Source: Calditrichia bacterium
GTDB lineage: Bacteria > Calditrichota > Calditrichia > RBG-13-44-9 > J075
DNA: 64,000 bases
Direction of reading: 5' to 3'
Assembly (NCBI GenBank): GCA_028284905.1
Contig: JANQQU010000043.1
Coordinates: 186,001-250,000 of the forward strand
Of this stretch, positions 56,019-64,000 are shown piece by piece. The notes beneath the pieces are model-generated. The model had not been told where the DNA came from and searched no databases. It was given only the letters and a program-made list of their open reading frames with translations. The translations under genes and the position numbers were made by a program. Numbering within the stretch: position 1 is the stretch's first letter; the number at the start of each line of letters is the position of its first letter.

Positions 56019-56051
56019 CAAGGAGGTATGTTTATTCCGGGTAATGCTTGA
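56019..56051 (+). other. Orphan ribosome-binding site with 7-codon mini-ORF
   Basis: CAAGGAGGT followed at once by ATG TTT ATT CCG GGT AAT GCT TGA. The ribosome-binding site is near perfect but sits only 1 nt from the ATG, too near for good initiation, and 42 nt or more from the next gene's start. It may be a leader peptide or regulatory uORF of the following gene. The rest of 55685-56018 is AT-rich and I see no gene there. Confidence 0.4.
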
Positions 56052-56094
56052 TCTCTTTAAATAATATGTGTCAGACAAACAAGGGAGAATTGTC

Positions 56095-56883
56095 GTGGAG
56101 AGGGAAAAAAATCAGGGAAGGTATGCGTTCAGAAAAACTGTTTTCGGATTCATCATTGTTGCGTTGAGCAGCGGGGTGATATTTTGGGGATTAACGTCAA
56201 TCTCAAAAATACAATCCGGCTTTTCCGCCAGTATCGATGCCGTCGGGCAGCTTGGTATTTACGCCCAGGGAATAAGCAGCCATGTCCAAAAAATAGCACA
56301 TGTGCAGGATCAGCGTTCCTTTGAAAAACACGTACGGCAAATTAAAGCAGGCCTTTATAAGATGCGCCTGACTCATGCCAGTCTAATGCGGGGAAATCCC
56401 CAGATGGCCGCCGAAGAAGAATATGCATCCGTCTTAAAGTCAATCTATAGCGCCGATAAGTATGGTGCGCAGACGGCTGTCGAGACATTTATTAATACAA
56501 CGCAATTGCTATTGAAAATGTCTCCGGAAGATATATCAAAAAAGGGAATTCAAGCATATTTTCGACCGGTCAATCAGCGGCAATTCATCGCTGTTATTTC
56601 TGGAAACATCACTCGATACAATCTGGCTTATGACCAACGGATATCTGAAATAATCTTTTCATTAGTCGGTGCCTTTGTTGCACTGGTTGTGATGGCCGCT
56701 TTTGGTTATGCGTTAAATGCAAGCCTGGCCATACATGCAAAAAAAGAGAGCGTAGAAAATTCAGTGGCAGATAGCGTCGCGACAGTGTTAAATGAAGTCT
56801 CTCTTATGCCGGACAAGGAAGATATTCGAGTAGAGTTAATGAGCAAGAACATGCTGGAATCGGAAAGCCTGGTAAGAAATTAG
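56095..56883 (+). CDS. Membrane sensor-like protein with chemoreceptor-type periplasmic helices, no signalling domain
   Basis: 262 residues from the GTG at 56095 (GGGAG 7 nt upstream); another in-frame GTG at 56068 is possible. Two transmembrane segments: about residues 13-36 and 188-211. Between them lies a wholly helical periplasmic region of about 150 residues, as in PilJ- and MCP-type four-helix sensors. After the second segment only about 50 residues remain, acidic and helical, with no HAMP, MCP or kinase domain. It may sense through a partner. Function unknown. Confidence 0.75.
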   Translation: MEREKNQGRYAFRKTVFGFIIVALSSGVIFWGLTSISKIQSGFSASIDAVGQLGIYAQGISSHVQKIAHVQDQRSFEKHVRQIKAGLYKMRLTHASLMRGNPQMAAEEEYASVLKSIYSADKYGAQTAVETFINTTQLLLKMSPEDISKKGIQAYFRPVNQRQFIAVISGNITRYNLAYDQRISEIIFSLVGAFVALVVMAAFGYALNASLAIHAKKESVENSVADSVATVLNEVSLMPDKEDIRVELMSKNMLESESLVRN

Positions 56884-56975
56884 TTAATCTTGCAATATTA
56901 ATTACCAAAGCATTGAATTCAGTTTTTGAACGCAATCCAGAAAGAAAAAATCAATAAGATTTTTTTCCATAGACA

Positions 56976-57009
56976 GGGAGCAATACGTAAAGTGTTGCTC
57001 CCTTTTTTT
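56976..57009 (+). terminator. Rho-independent terminator of the sensor-like gene
   Basis: 8-bp stem (GGGAGCAA / TTGCTCCC) with an 11-nt loop and seven T, 92 nt after the stop. Confidence 0.85.
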
Positions 57010-58051
57010 ATTTCAACGATGCGAGTCTCTTGTTAAGTATTTCTTCCAATTGTTGCTCACTGATTTGAGAGACGCAATTGCCATTCGGGCACTTGGCTGG
57101 CTGACAATGATTACAGGGGGTAACATCCGGTAACAGCACCCATTCTTCCTGGCCGAACGGGCCCCAGCGACGGGGAGAGCAGGGTGGGGAAGGGCAGTAA
57201 TAAGATAGCACCGGCACTCGAAAAGCGTTTGCGATATGCAACGGTCCCGTGCTACTGGCGATCATTAAGCTTGCCTGTGATATCAAGGTGCATAACTGTT
57301 CCAGGTCATAACTGCCGGCAAGATTGTGGATGCGGTCTGTAGGCAAGCCTGTTGTTATTTGTTCAATAACACTTTTTTCAGTTGCTGCGCCGGTAAATAG
57401 GATTTGCTGACTGGTATCCTCAAGAAGTTGTCGAGTGAGATGCCTGTATTGCTGGATGGTTAGATTGGGCGCAGAACCGCCGCTGCCGGGATGAATAATG
57501 ATAAACCCTTTTTGCAATCCCTTTTCCCGACATTCGATTTCCCACCAGGCTTTTGCCTCAGATGATAGCTGAAAGCCAAATTCGATCGTAGTCTTATCAT
57601 CAATTTCCAGAAAAGGGCTTAGCAAGGTCAGATTGTGAGTTAATTCATGCTTATTACCCTTCTTCCGATGCTCATAAAAACGTTGATTGATGAGTGGCGA
57701 GTACCAGCGATATCCAACGCCAATTCGCTGCGGGATGCCCGCCAGCCAGGCGGCCATTGCCAGTGTTGGGCGGGGATAAAAGAGGATCGCAGCATCGTAT
57801 GCCCCGGCTTTAAGCGCCTTTGCCAGGCGAAGGTGCCCGGAAAACCCCTTGTGTTTCCCTTCCGGTTGATAGGTGATAATCTCGTCGATTTGCGGATGCT
57901 GTGCGAGGAGCGGACGGGTGTATTCCCGCGCCATAAATGTGATATGCACATCCGGATAACGATTCTTCAGTACGCCAACGGCAGGGGTGGTTAATATAAC
58001 ATCGCCGATACGATCGGTGCGTATATAAAGGAAGCGCTTTGGTGTTTTCAT
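57008..58051 (-). CDS. Glycosyltransferase family 9, heptosyltransferase-like
   Basis: 347 residues. N-terminal FLYIRTDRIGDVILTTPAV (residues 7-25) and the C-terminal domain with IHPGSGGSAPN and ASSTGPLHIANAF match GT9 ADP-heptose:LPS heptosyltransferases. A Cys-rich insert (PCNHCQPAKCPNGNC, about residues 311-325) is common in this group. It adds heptose to lipopolysaccharide core at the cytosolic face. Part of a minus-strand operon with the GT4 gene 78 nt upstream. Confidence 0.9.
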   Translation of the reverse strand: MKTPKRFLYIRTDRIGDVILTTPAVGVLKNRYPDVHITFMAREYTRPLLAQHPQIDEIITYQPEGKHKGFSGHLRLAKALKAGAYDAAILFYPRPTLAMAAWLAGIPQRIGVGYRWYSPLINQRFYEHRKKGNKHELTHNLTLLSPFLEIDDKTTIEFGFQLSSEAKAWWEIECREKGLQKGFIIIHPGSGGSAPNLTIQQYRHLTRQLLEDTSQQILFTGAATEKSVIEQITTGLPTDRIHNLAGSYDLEQLCTLISQASLMIASSTGPLHIANAFRVPVLSYYCPSPPCSPRRWGPFGQEEWVLLPDVTPCNHCQPAKCPNGNCVSQISEQQLEEILNKRLASLK

Positions 58052-58129
58052 CTTCTCTGTTAGTCGTTTATTGTTCTAATCTATCGCTGAAAAAATATCT
58101 TACTGCCACTGCCACTAATATTTTCACTG

Positions 58130-59281
58130 CTACTGCGTCTGCCCTGCCAGAACCTGCCGGTATACTTCCAGGGTTTCTTTTGCGAAAACCTGATAACTGA
58201 ATCGGAAAAGCGCAGCTTGCCGGGCGGCATTAGCCATTTGTTTTCGAAAATTTGCTTGCTCGCACAGTTGGCAAATTGCCTGCGCCAGTGCATCGGCATC
58301 GCTGTGTTGAATAATCAGGCCGGTCTTTTCATTGTCGATGATCTCCGGTAAAACATTAACATCAGTAACGATTTGCGGAATGCCCATCGCCATATATTCT
58401 ACCGCGATCCGGCAGATGACTTCCGAGCCAGTCGAAGCGATAATACCACCATCCAAAGCGCCGATAAGATCAGCGTGGTCAATACTGTCATCACGGGGAA
58501 GAAAGATCACCTGATCGCTGATGCCCAGCTCTCCGGCAAGTGTTTTTAATGATTCGAAGGAAACTTCTACTTCCTCACCAGCGATGAGGAATTTCAATCC
58601 GGAATGTTTCTTCAGTGCTTTTGCTGCGGCCTTTAAGAATGTTGCATGATCTTTTACCGGGGAAAGGCGGGCGATTATGCCAAATAGTAATTCATTATCC
58701 GCAATGCCTAACTTTTTCCGCAGTGGTGATCGGGCCTTCAACGGTTGATATTTATCCGTGTCAATAGCGCTATAAATTACCTTGCTTCGCCGTTCGAAAA
58801 TCGGCCAGACCGACTGGTAACGATCATAGCTTGCTTTACAGCTGAAGATATAAAAATCCGTAGCTTTATCATGCAATAATTTGTTTAAACTGCGATCTTT
58901 TGGCGCTCTTACATCGCTTACTGTGCGTACTAGTGGTATTCGTTTGCTTCCCAGTGAATTCAATATTGCCGTGAAGGAGTGATCTTCCGGGCGGTGCGCA
59001 TTAATTAAGCTAATGTTGTTTTTGCGTATGAAATTTTTTAACGCCCGCAGATTTTTTAGTGCAGAAAGTGGACTCAGTGATTCCAGATTTATGTCGCTGA
59101 AAATCGGTAGCTGGAAAACGTTTTTCGCCTTGACGATCGGTGGGCTATCGGCTCGTCCACCGACAGTGCAGTTTTCGCCCTGTTGCGTGAGTGCATCTGC
59201 CAGGGTGATGCCGTAATAGGCGCTGGCATTCCACCAGCGGACGGATACCAATTGTAATGTATTGATAGGCGTAGTCGTCAT
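58130..59281 (-). CDS. Glycosyltransferase family 4
   Basis: 383 residues, GT-B fold. The N-terminal domain has NAHRPEDHSF near 93 and DVRAPKDRSL. The C-terminal domain contains the GT4 motifs LFGIIARLSPVKDHATFLKAA near 204-224, FLPRDDSIDHADLIGALDGG near 264, and IASTGSEVICRIAVEYMAMG near 284, with Glu of the E-x7-E signature. It probably transfers a sugar in surface polysaccharide or LPS synthesis, together with the GT9 enzyme. Confidence 0.9.
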   Translation of the reverse strand: MTTTPINTLQLVSVRWWNASAYYGITLADALTQQGENCTVGGRADSPPIVKAKNVFQLPIFSDINLESLSPLSALKNLRALKNFIRKNNISLINAHRPEDHSFTAILNSLGSKRIPLVRTVSDVRAPKDRSLNKLLHDKATDFYIFSCKASYDRYQSVWPIFERRSKVIYSAIDTDKYQPLKARSPLRKKLGIADNELLFGIIARLSPVKDHATFLKAAAKALKKHSGLKFLIAGEEVEVSFESLKTLAGELGISDQVIFLPRDDSIDHADLIGALDGGIIASTGSEVICRIAVEYMAMGIPQIVTDVNVLPEIIDNEKTGLIIQHSDADALAQAICQLCEQANFRKQMANAARQAALFRFSYQVFAKETLEVYRQVLAGQTQ

Positions 59282-59355
59282 AAGGGGTGGAATATAAGCG
59301 TTTGTGGAGTGGGATGCAAAGAGAAGGGAGATATTCAGAATTGAATATTAAATGA

Positions 59356-59910
59356 TTATTCATCATCTAATTCTTGCATCATATTACAAAACAAAGCCCC
59401 TTGCTCAATCGCATCATCCAGGGCCAGGTGCGTATGGGGGAGGTCGTCGAACCAGTGTCGGGGCATGTTGCGTTTGGTGGATTGGCGGTATTCTTTGCCG
59501 AGCATAACCATCGCCATAGTTTTGATATCCAGTGCGGAATGAGAAAAGGGATTTTCCCCGGTAAAACGATGTAGATACCAGCAAACAAACATAAAATCAA
59601 AAGCAACCGGATATGAAACAAAGACTGGTCTGCCGGGAAGGGCCTTTAGCCATTTCAGATAGGCTTGCATTGCGACTGCAGGCTCTTGTAGGTCCATACG
59701 ACAGGCTTCCCAGGCAACCGGCTGCGATTGCCACCACTTCATTGTAGATGGATGGCCAGCAGCGCCTTCAAGTGTTTCCAAATTCGCGCTAAAAGTGTCT
59801 ACCAGGGTTTTGTCCGCCAGGTAGGCTGCGGAACCAAAGCTAAGCATGGAATGCGGCCCGGGTATAGGGCCGTCGGTCTCGACATCGGTGCTAACATATA
59901 TTTCCGCCAT
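59356..59910 (-). CDS. DEDDh 3'-5' exonuclease, DUF5051/RNase AS-like
   Basis: 184 residues. The catalytic acidic residues are DVETDG (residues 9-14), Asp in VAFDFMF near 104 and HLALDDA near 160 (His and Asp). The size and the final His-x4-Asp suit the DEDDh class, close to the RNase AS group that trims adenylate-rich RNA. It lies 13 nt downstream of the tesA-like gene and ahead of the glycosyltransferases on the same strand. Substrate not proved. Confidence 0.85.
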   Translation of the reverse strand: MAEIYVSTDVETDGPIPGPHSMLSFGSAAYLADKTLVDTFSANLETLEGAAGHPSTMKWWQSQPVAWEACRMDLQEPAVAMQAYLKWLKALPGRPVFVSYPVAFDFMFVCWYLHRFTGENPFSHSALDIKTMAMVMLGKEYRQSTKRNMPRHWFDDLPHTHLALDDAIEQGALFCNMMQELDDE

Positions 59911-59923
59911 CTTTAGTCCTTAT

Positions 59924-60601
59924 TTAATTTTCCAATATAGATTCCAGAATTGGGGCCAGGATTTTCCAAACATTGTCCCTTAATATCTGCTGGCCTTCAG
60001 CGGTTGGGTGAATGCCGTCGGGTAAATTTAAGGACTTGATGCCGGCAACGCCCTCGAGGAGAAACGGAATCAAGTCAGCATCGTTCTTCCCGGCCAGCGA
60101 TTTAAAAATGTTACGAAAGCGCGAGGTGTATTCTTCACCCATGTTCGGCGGTGCCTCCATACCGGCGATGATAACCTTTACCGCGGGATTCTTTTTCTTC
60201 ACTTTGTCGATGATTGCCTGCAGGTTCTCAATCGTTACATCCGGAGAAATGCCGCGAAGGCCATCGTTGGCGCCGAGTGCCAGCACGAGGATGTCAATCG
60301 GTCCTCGCATAAGCCAGTTAATACGGCGGAGACCGCCGGCGGAGGTTTCCCCGCTTAATCCGGCATTTACTGCGGTTGCAGCCCATTTTAAAGAGTCCAG
60401 TCGGTTCTGAATTAATGCCGGATAGGCCTGGTCTTTATCAAGTCCAAATCCTGCGGTAAGGCTATTGCCAAGAAATAAAATGCGTTTAGCAGCGGAGGAC
60501 TGATCGCTTTGCCCGTATGTTGTAGAAGTTGTCATCAGAAAGAGAGTGAGGAAAAAACAGAGAATGATGTTTTTCCCTAAAAAAGATATTAACTTAGTCA
60601 T
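59924..60601 (-). CDS. tesA: SGNH-family arylesterase / lysophospholipase, TesA-like
   Basis: 225 residues from the ATG at 60601; the open frame extends to 60769 but the signal peptide (residues 8-30, ending TYGQS) begins here. Catalytic Ser in FLGNSLTAGFG near 46 (GDSL-type), oxyanion Gly and Asn in LGANDG near 108-113, and Asp-His in DGIHPT near 196. It hydrolyses esters or thioesters in the periplasm. Divergent from the ABC ATPase gene, the same order as E. coli tesA-ybbA-ybbP. Confidence 0.9.
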   Translation of the reverse strand: MTKLISFLGKNIILCFFLTLFLMTTSTTYGQSDQSSAAKRILFLGNSLTAGFGLDKDQAYPALIQNRLDSLKWAATAVNAGLSGETSAGGLRRINWLMRGPIDILVLALGANDGLRGISPDVTIENLQAIIDKVKKKNPAVKVIIAGMEAPPNMGEEYTSRFRNIFKSLAGKNDADLIPFLLEGVAGIKSLNLPDGIHPTAEGQQILRDNVWKILAPILESILEN

Positions 60602-60758
60602 TTTGCAGTGTCCGTAATTTAATTTTCTGTAACCTAAAATGGTCTTACAAGTAATAGGGAAATAAGTGCTGTAAAATTCGATGAAGATAAAAATTGAATA
60701 ACCGGTTTCCCTAATGGTAAAACTAAAATCGCAATCAAAATAAGAAAATAAGGTGACT

Positions 60759-61466
60759 ATGTCTAGCATTTTAAAGGTAGAATCGCTCTCGAAAGTATAT
60801 CGTAGCGGAGAACGGGATTTAACCGTCTTAAATGATGTCTCTTTTGATATAGAAGAAGGCCGTAGCTGTGCTATTGTTGGTCCATCCGGTAGTGGAAAAA
60901 CAACTTTGCTGGGACTGTGTGCCGGTCTCGATCGGAGTTCCAGTGGACGCGTAATTTTAAATGGCGTCGATTTAAAAGAAATGGATGAAGATGCCAGATC
61001 CCATGTGCGGAATCAGTATGTGGGTTTTGTCTTTCAAAATTTTCAGTTGATCCCCACCTTGACGGCTTTGGAAAACGTCATGGTGCCGATGGAATTGCGG
61101 GGTGTACGAAATATCCACAACCGGGCAGAAGAACTCCTAAGACGGGTAGGACTGGGCGATCGCCTTGATCATTATCCGATCCAGCTTTCCGGGGGAGAAC
61201 AGCAGCGGGTTTCCCTGGCGCGTGCATTCATCAATGAACCGAAAATCCTATTTGCCGATGAACCGACCGGAAACCTCGACACCGAGACCAGTGAAAAAAT
61301 TTCCTCCTTGATTTTCGAACTAAACCGTGATGCCGGCACAACACTTGTGCTGGTAACCCATGATATGGATTTGGCCCGGCAAACTGAACGAATTATCCGT
61401 CTTAAAGGCGGCAAAGTCGTTAATGACGATTTTCAGACTAACCCCGTATTACAAGAGGCAAAATAA
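60759..61466 (+). CDS. ABC transporter ATPase, YbbA/LolD family
   Basis: 235 residues from the ATG at 60759 (AGGTGA just upstream; a GTG at 60753 is in frame). Walker A GPSGSGKTT near 41-49, Q-loop FQNFQL near 92, signature LSGGEQQR near 143-150, Walker B ILFADEPTGNLD near 164-175, H-loop VTHD near 199. It powers the large FtsX-type permease encoded 69 nt downstream. Probable role in moving lipids or lipoproteins. Confidence 0.93.
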   Translation: MSSILKVESLSKVYRSGERDLTVLNDVSFDIEEGRSCAIVGPSGSGKTTLLGLCAGLDRSSSGRVILNGVDLKEMDEDARSHVRNQYVGFVFQNFQLIPTLTALENVMVPMELRGVRNIHNRAEELLRRVGLGDRLDHYPIQLSGGEQQRVSLARAFINEPKILFADEPTGNLDTETSEKISSLIFELNRDAGTTLVLVTHDMDLARQTERIIRLKGGKVVNDDFQTNPVLQEAK

Positions 61467-61535
61467 CCAACTCTTTTTCAGAGATTTATATATCACAATG
61501 GCCACTGCTTATGGCCCAACATTGACGAGAAAAAA

Positions 61536-64000
61536 ATGAATCAAAATACACCTATAGAAAAACCGAAAGTATCGATATTCGACCCCTGGCTATGGAAGAT
61601 GGCCTGGAGGGACAGCCGCACACATCGGGGAAGATTGATGCTTTTCATGAGCTCCATTGTTCTGGGGATTGCGGCGTTGGTTGCAATTTCTTCTTTTGGG
61701 GAATCGTTGGAAAATGCGATTGATGATCAGGCAAAATCATTGCTCGGCGCCGATCTGGAAATTCGTACCCGCAATCCATTCACAGAAACCCAAATTGCTC
61801 TATTTGATAGCCTGGGGGGCGAGCAGGCCCGGGAAACCAGCTTTGGATCGATGGCATACTTCACCAGCAATGCCCAAACCAGACTCGTGCAGGTGCGTGC
61901 CCTGGAAGGACGCTATCCTTTCTATGGGGAAATTGAGACCACACCAGCTGCTGCCATTGAAGAATTTCACACAAGTGGAGGCGCCCTGGTTGATCAGGGA
62001 TTAATGTTGCAGTATCAACTCACAATCGGTGATTCAATTCGGCTGGGAGAAAAATCTTTCGCGATTCGTGGTAAGCTGGACAAAGTGCCCGGCGCCGCCG
62101 GTGCCGGGATGGTCGTCGCACCCCGAGTATATATTCCTTTTGCTGATCTGGAATCAACCGGTTTGATTCGCTTTGGCAGCCGGGTGTTCTATCGGAAATA
62201 TTTTAAGTTTGCTGATAACTCCGGCACGGAAGCGCTGGCAGAACGGCTGGAGAAAGAATATCGTGAAGAGCGCCTGCGGGCGGTAACTAGCGAGGAAAGG
62301 CGGGAGAGTTTCGGCGAGGCAATGGGAAATCTTTATCGCTTCCTCAATCTTGTCGCATTTATTGCCTTACTGCTGGGAAGCATCGGCGTCGCCAGTGCCA
62401 TACATGTCTATGTAAAGCAAAAGCTGTCGACTATAGCCGTGCTACGATGTGTTGGGTGTTCTATTCGCCAAACCTTTTATATTTACCTGATTCAGGCGGC
62501 AGCGATGGGCATCATCGGTTCGATTGTCGGGGCGATTCTCGGTGTGGCGATTGAGTTGTATCTACCAGCAGTATTAAAAGATTTCCTGGTTTTTGATGTC
62601 GAGTTTACAATCTCATTCAGTGCTATCCTGAAAGGGCTGCTGCTTGGGTTGGGAATTACACTCCTTTTTGCATTGCTGCCGTTGATTGCTATTCGGAAAA
62701 TCTCACCGTTGCTGGCTATCCGCGCCTCTTTTGAATCCACCGATGACGGAGAAGAAATAGACACCCTACGTTGGAGTCTTTATGGTTTAATTGCCCTGGT
62801 AATCACACTCTTTGCAATAAATCAGATGGAGCATTGGACGCAAGGGATTCTCTTTGCGCTGGGACTGGCAGTTGCCTTTGGGCTATTGGCCGGACTGGCA
62901 AAACTGTTGATGTATGCAATAAAGAGATTCTTCCCACGATCCTGGGGGTATATCTGGCGGCAAAGCCTGGCAAATCTTTATCGTCCGAACAATCAAACGC
63001 TGGTATTGATGCTCTCGCTTGGCCTGGGCACTTTGTTGATTTCCAATTTGTTCCTTACCCAGGAAAATCTGCTGGAACAGGTAAATGCAACCGACAGTAA
63101 TAACCAACCGAATTTGATCCTTTTTGATATTCAGGAAGATCAACGGGAGGCGATTACCGAATTAATAACTGAGCAGGATATGCCCGTGCTGCAAACCGTT
63201 CCAATTGTGACCCTGCGTTTACAGGACATCAAAGAACGGGCGGTGGCGGAAATCCGGGATGATACGACCAGTGATATACCCGATTGGGCCCTGATGCGCG
63301 AATACCGGGTGACTTACCGGGATTCCCTACACGATACCGAGGAAGTCATTCGCGGTGAATGGGTCCCGGAAGTTGACCCAATGGCGGACACGATCGCTGT
63401 TTCTCTGGAGGAAGGAATTGCTCGTAATCTGACTGTGGATGTCGGGGATGTTCTGACCATCGATGTGCAAGGCGTTCCTTTTATTACTAAAATAACCAGC
63501 ATTCGAAAAGTCGATTGGCAGCGGGTGCAGCCGAATTTTTTTATGGTATTTCCGAAGGGCATCATGGAAGAAGCACCGCAGATCCATGTGCTGGTTACCC
63601 GTGCATCCAATCCGGAAAAATCAGCGCAATTGCAACGGGCCGTTGTGGAATCATTCCCAAATGTCTCTGCGATTGACCTTGGGCTGGTGCTGAAAACCGT
63701 TGAGTCGATACTGGATAAAATTTCCTTCGTCATTCGTTTTATGGCGATGTTCAGCATTTTTACCGGAATAACGGTATTAGCTGCTGCAGTGATTACCACC
63801 CGTTTTCAACGAATTCAGGAAAGCGTATTATTGCGAACGTTGGGTGCCCGTCGGCAGCAAGTTTCCCGAATTATAGCCCTGGAATATGTTTACCTGGGAG
63901 GCCTGGCCGGATTAACGGGAATATTGCTCTCCCTGGCAAGCGCCTGGGCGATTTCGGTGTTTGCTTTTCGCATTGATTTTCAGGTATCCCTCTTGCCGAT
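61536..64000 (+). CDS. FtsX/YbbP-family ABC permease, partial at right edge
   Basis: At least 821 codons; the frame is open from 61536 to 64000 and the end lies outside the window. The start is the ATG at 61536, followed by DPWLWKMAWRDSRTHRGRLM and a first transmembrane segment. A periplasmic MacB-PCD-like domain then precedes a FtsX core of several segments near residues 270-400, a second periplasmic part, and a second FtsX core from about residue 730 (FVIRFMAMFSIFTGITVLAAA). This is the double FtsX layout of YbbP. It pairs with the ATPase upstream and with tesA. Confidence 0.92.
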   Translation, partial: MNQNTPIEKPKVSIFDPWLWKMAWRDSRTHRGRLMLFMSSIVLGIAALVAISSFGESLENAIDDQAKSLLGADLEIRTRNPFTETQIALFDSLGGEQARETSFGSMAYFTSNAQTRLVQVRALEGRYPFYGEIETTPAAAIEEFHTSGGALVDQGLMLQYQLTIGDSIRLGEKSFAIRGKLDKVPGAAGAGMVVAPRVYIPFADLESTGLIRFGSRVFYRKYFKFADNSGTEALAERLEKEYREERLRAVTSEERRESFGEAMGNLYRFLNLVAFIALLLGSIGVASAIHVYVKQKLSTIAVLRCVGCSIRQTFYIYLIQAAAMGIIGSIVGAILGVAIELYLPAVLKDFLVFDVEFTISFSAILKGLLLGLGITLLFALLPLIAIRKISPLLAIRASFESTDDGEEIDTLRWSLYGLIALVITLFAINQMEHWTQGILFALGLAVAFGLLAGLAKLLMYAIKRFFPRSWGYIWRQSLANLYRPNNQTLVLMLSLGLGTLLISNLFLTQENLLEQVNATDSNNQPNLILFDIQEDQREAITELITEQDMPVLQTVPIVTLRLQDIKERAVAEIRDDTTSDIPDWALMREYRVTYRDSLHDTEEVIRGEWVPEVDPMADTIAVSLEEGIARNLTVDVGDVLTIDVQGVPFITKITSIRKVDWQRVQPNFFMVFPKGIMEEAPQIHVLVTRASNPEKSAQLQRAVVESFPNVSAIDLGLVLKTVESILDKISFVIRFMAMFSIFTGITVLAAAVITTRFQRIQESVLLRTLGARRQQVSRIIALEYVYLGGLAGLTGILLSLASAWAISVFAFRIDFQVSLLP

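Noticed and set aside
58081-58150. Degenerate CTGCCACTG-type repeats near the end of the GT4 gene
   Set aside because: Few, imperfect units, and part of the stretch codes for the GT4 C-terminus.

Overview
The window is a stretch of chromosome from a diderm, respiring bacterium with about 47 percent GC. TamA and TamB, a TonB-dependent receptor with a carboxypeptidase-regulatory N-domain, a GT9 heptosyltransferase, many lipoproteins, a ThuA/PQQ-dehydrogenase/cytochrome c fusion, a pentaheme cytochrome with TPRs and a complete hpnCDE squalene cassette together point to the FCB group (Bacteroidota, Calditrichota, KSB1-like lineages). Calditrichota-like is my best guess; no rRNA or marker gene in the window fixes it. 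I saw no tRNA, rRNA, CRISPR array, intact insertion sequence or prophage.

Layout. 1-3.3 kb (minus): sugar-modification operon of two Gfo/Idh/MocA oxidoreductases around a sugar isomerase; the outermost gene runs off the left edge and starts with TTG. 3.4-6.3 kb (minus): phytol/dolichol-kinase-like membrane protein, a small tail-anchored ORF, and a beta-CASP metallohydrolase with a strong terminator. 6.5-11 kb (plus): serine hydrolase, an unknown cytosolic protein, a lipoprotein behind a near-consensus sigma-54 promoter, a MITE-like inverted-repeat element, and a secreted helical protein. 11-14.7 kb (minus): M28 peptidase, PQQ-type propeller, Fe-alcohol dehydrogenase. 14.9-24.6 kb (plus): an RNA-methyltransferase-like protein that has lost its catalytic residues, tamA, tamB, an unknown protein, and two overlapping SDRs. 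24.6-27.6 kb: a palindromic intergenic element and the pentaheme-TPR membrane cytochrome. 27.6-31.2 kb: lipoprotein, DksA/TraR zinc protein, and a ROK repressor with a visible promoter and operator followed by a phosphoesterase.

31.2-33.4 kb (minus) is the most unusual part: a tight operon AbrB-like / PIN / YqeC-like / YqeB (EF2563)-like in which the PIN and YqeC-like proteins have lost key catalytic or nucleotide-binding motifs, and in which an inverted repeat contains the ribosome-binding site of the first gene.

33.8-45.9 kb: GATase, YceH, M48 lipoprotein (plus); transketolase and a Gph-like phosphatase (minus); NTF2-like lipoprotein, PhyH dioxygenase, an SRPBCC protein, the PQQ sugar dehydrogenase fusion and a cupin. 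45.9-55.7 kb (minus): TonB receptor, DinB and NlpC/P60 proteins, a GNAT-amidinotransferase fusion, and hpnE-hpnD-hpnC. 56-60.6 kb: a chemoreceptor-like sensor without signalling domain, then GT9, GT4, 3'-5' exonuclease and a tesA-like esterase (minus). 60.7-64 kb (plus): an ABC ATPase and a permease, divergent from tesA as in the tesA-ybbAP arrangement; the permease runs off the right edge.
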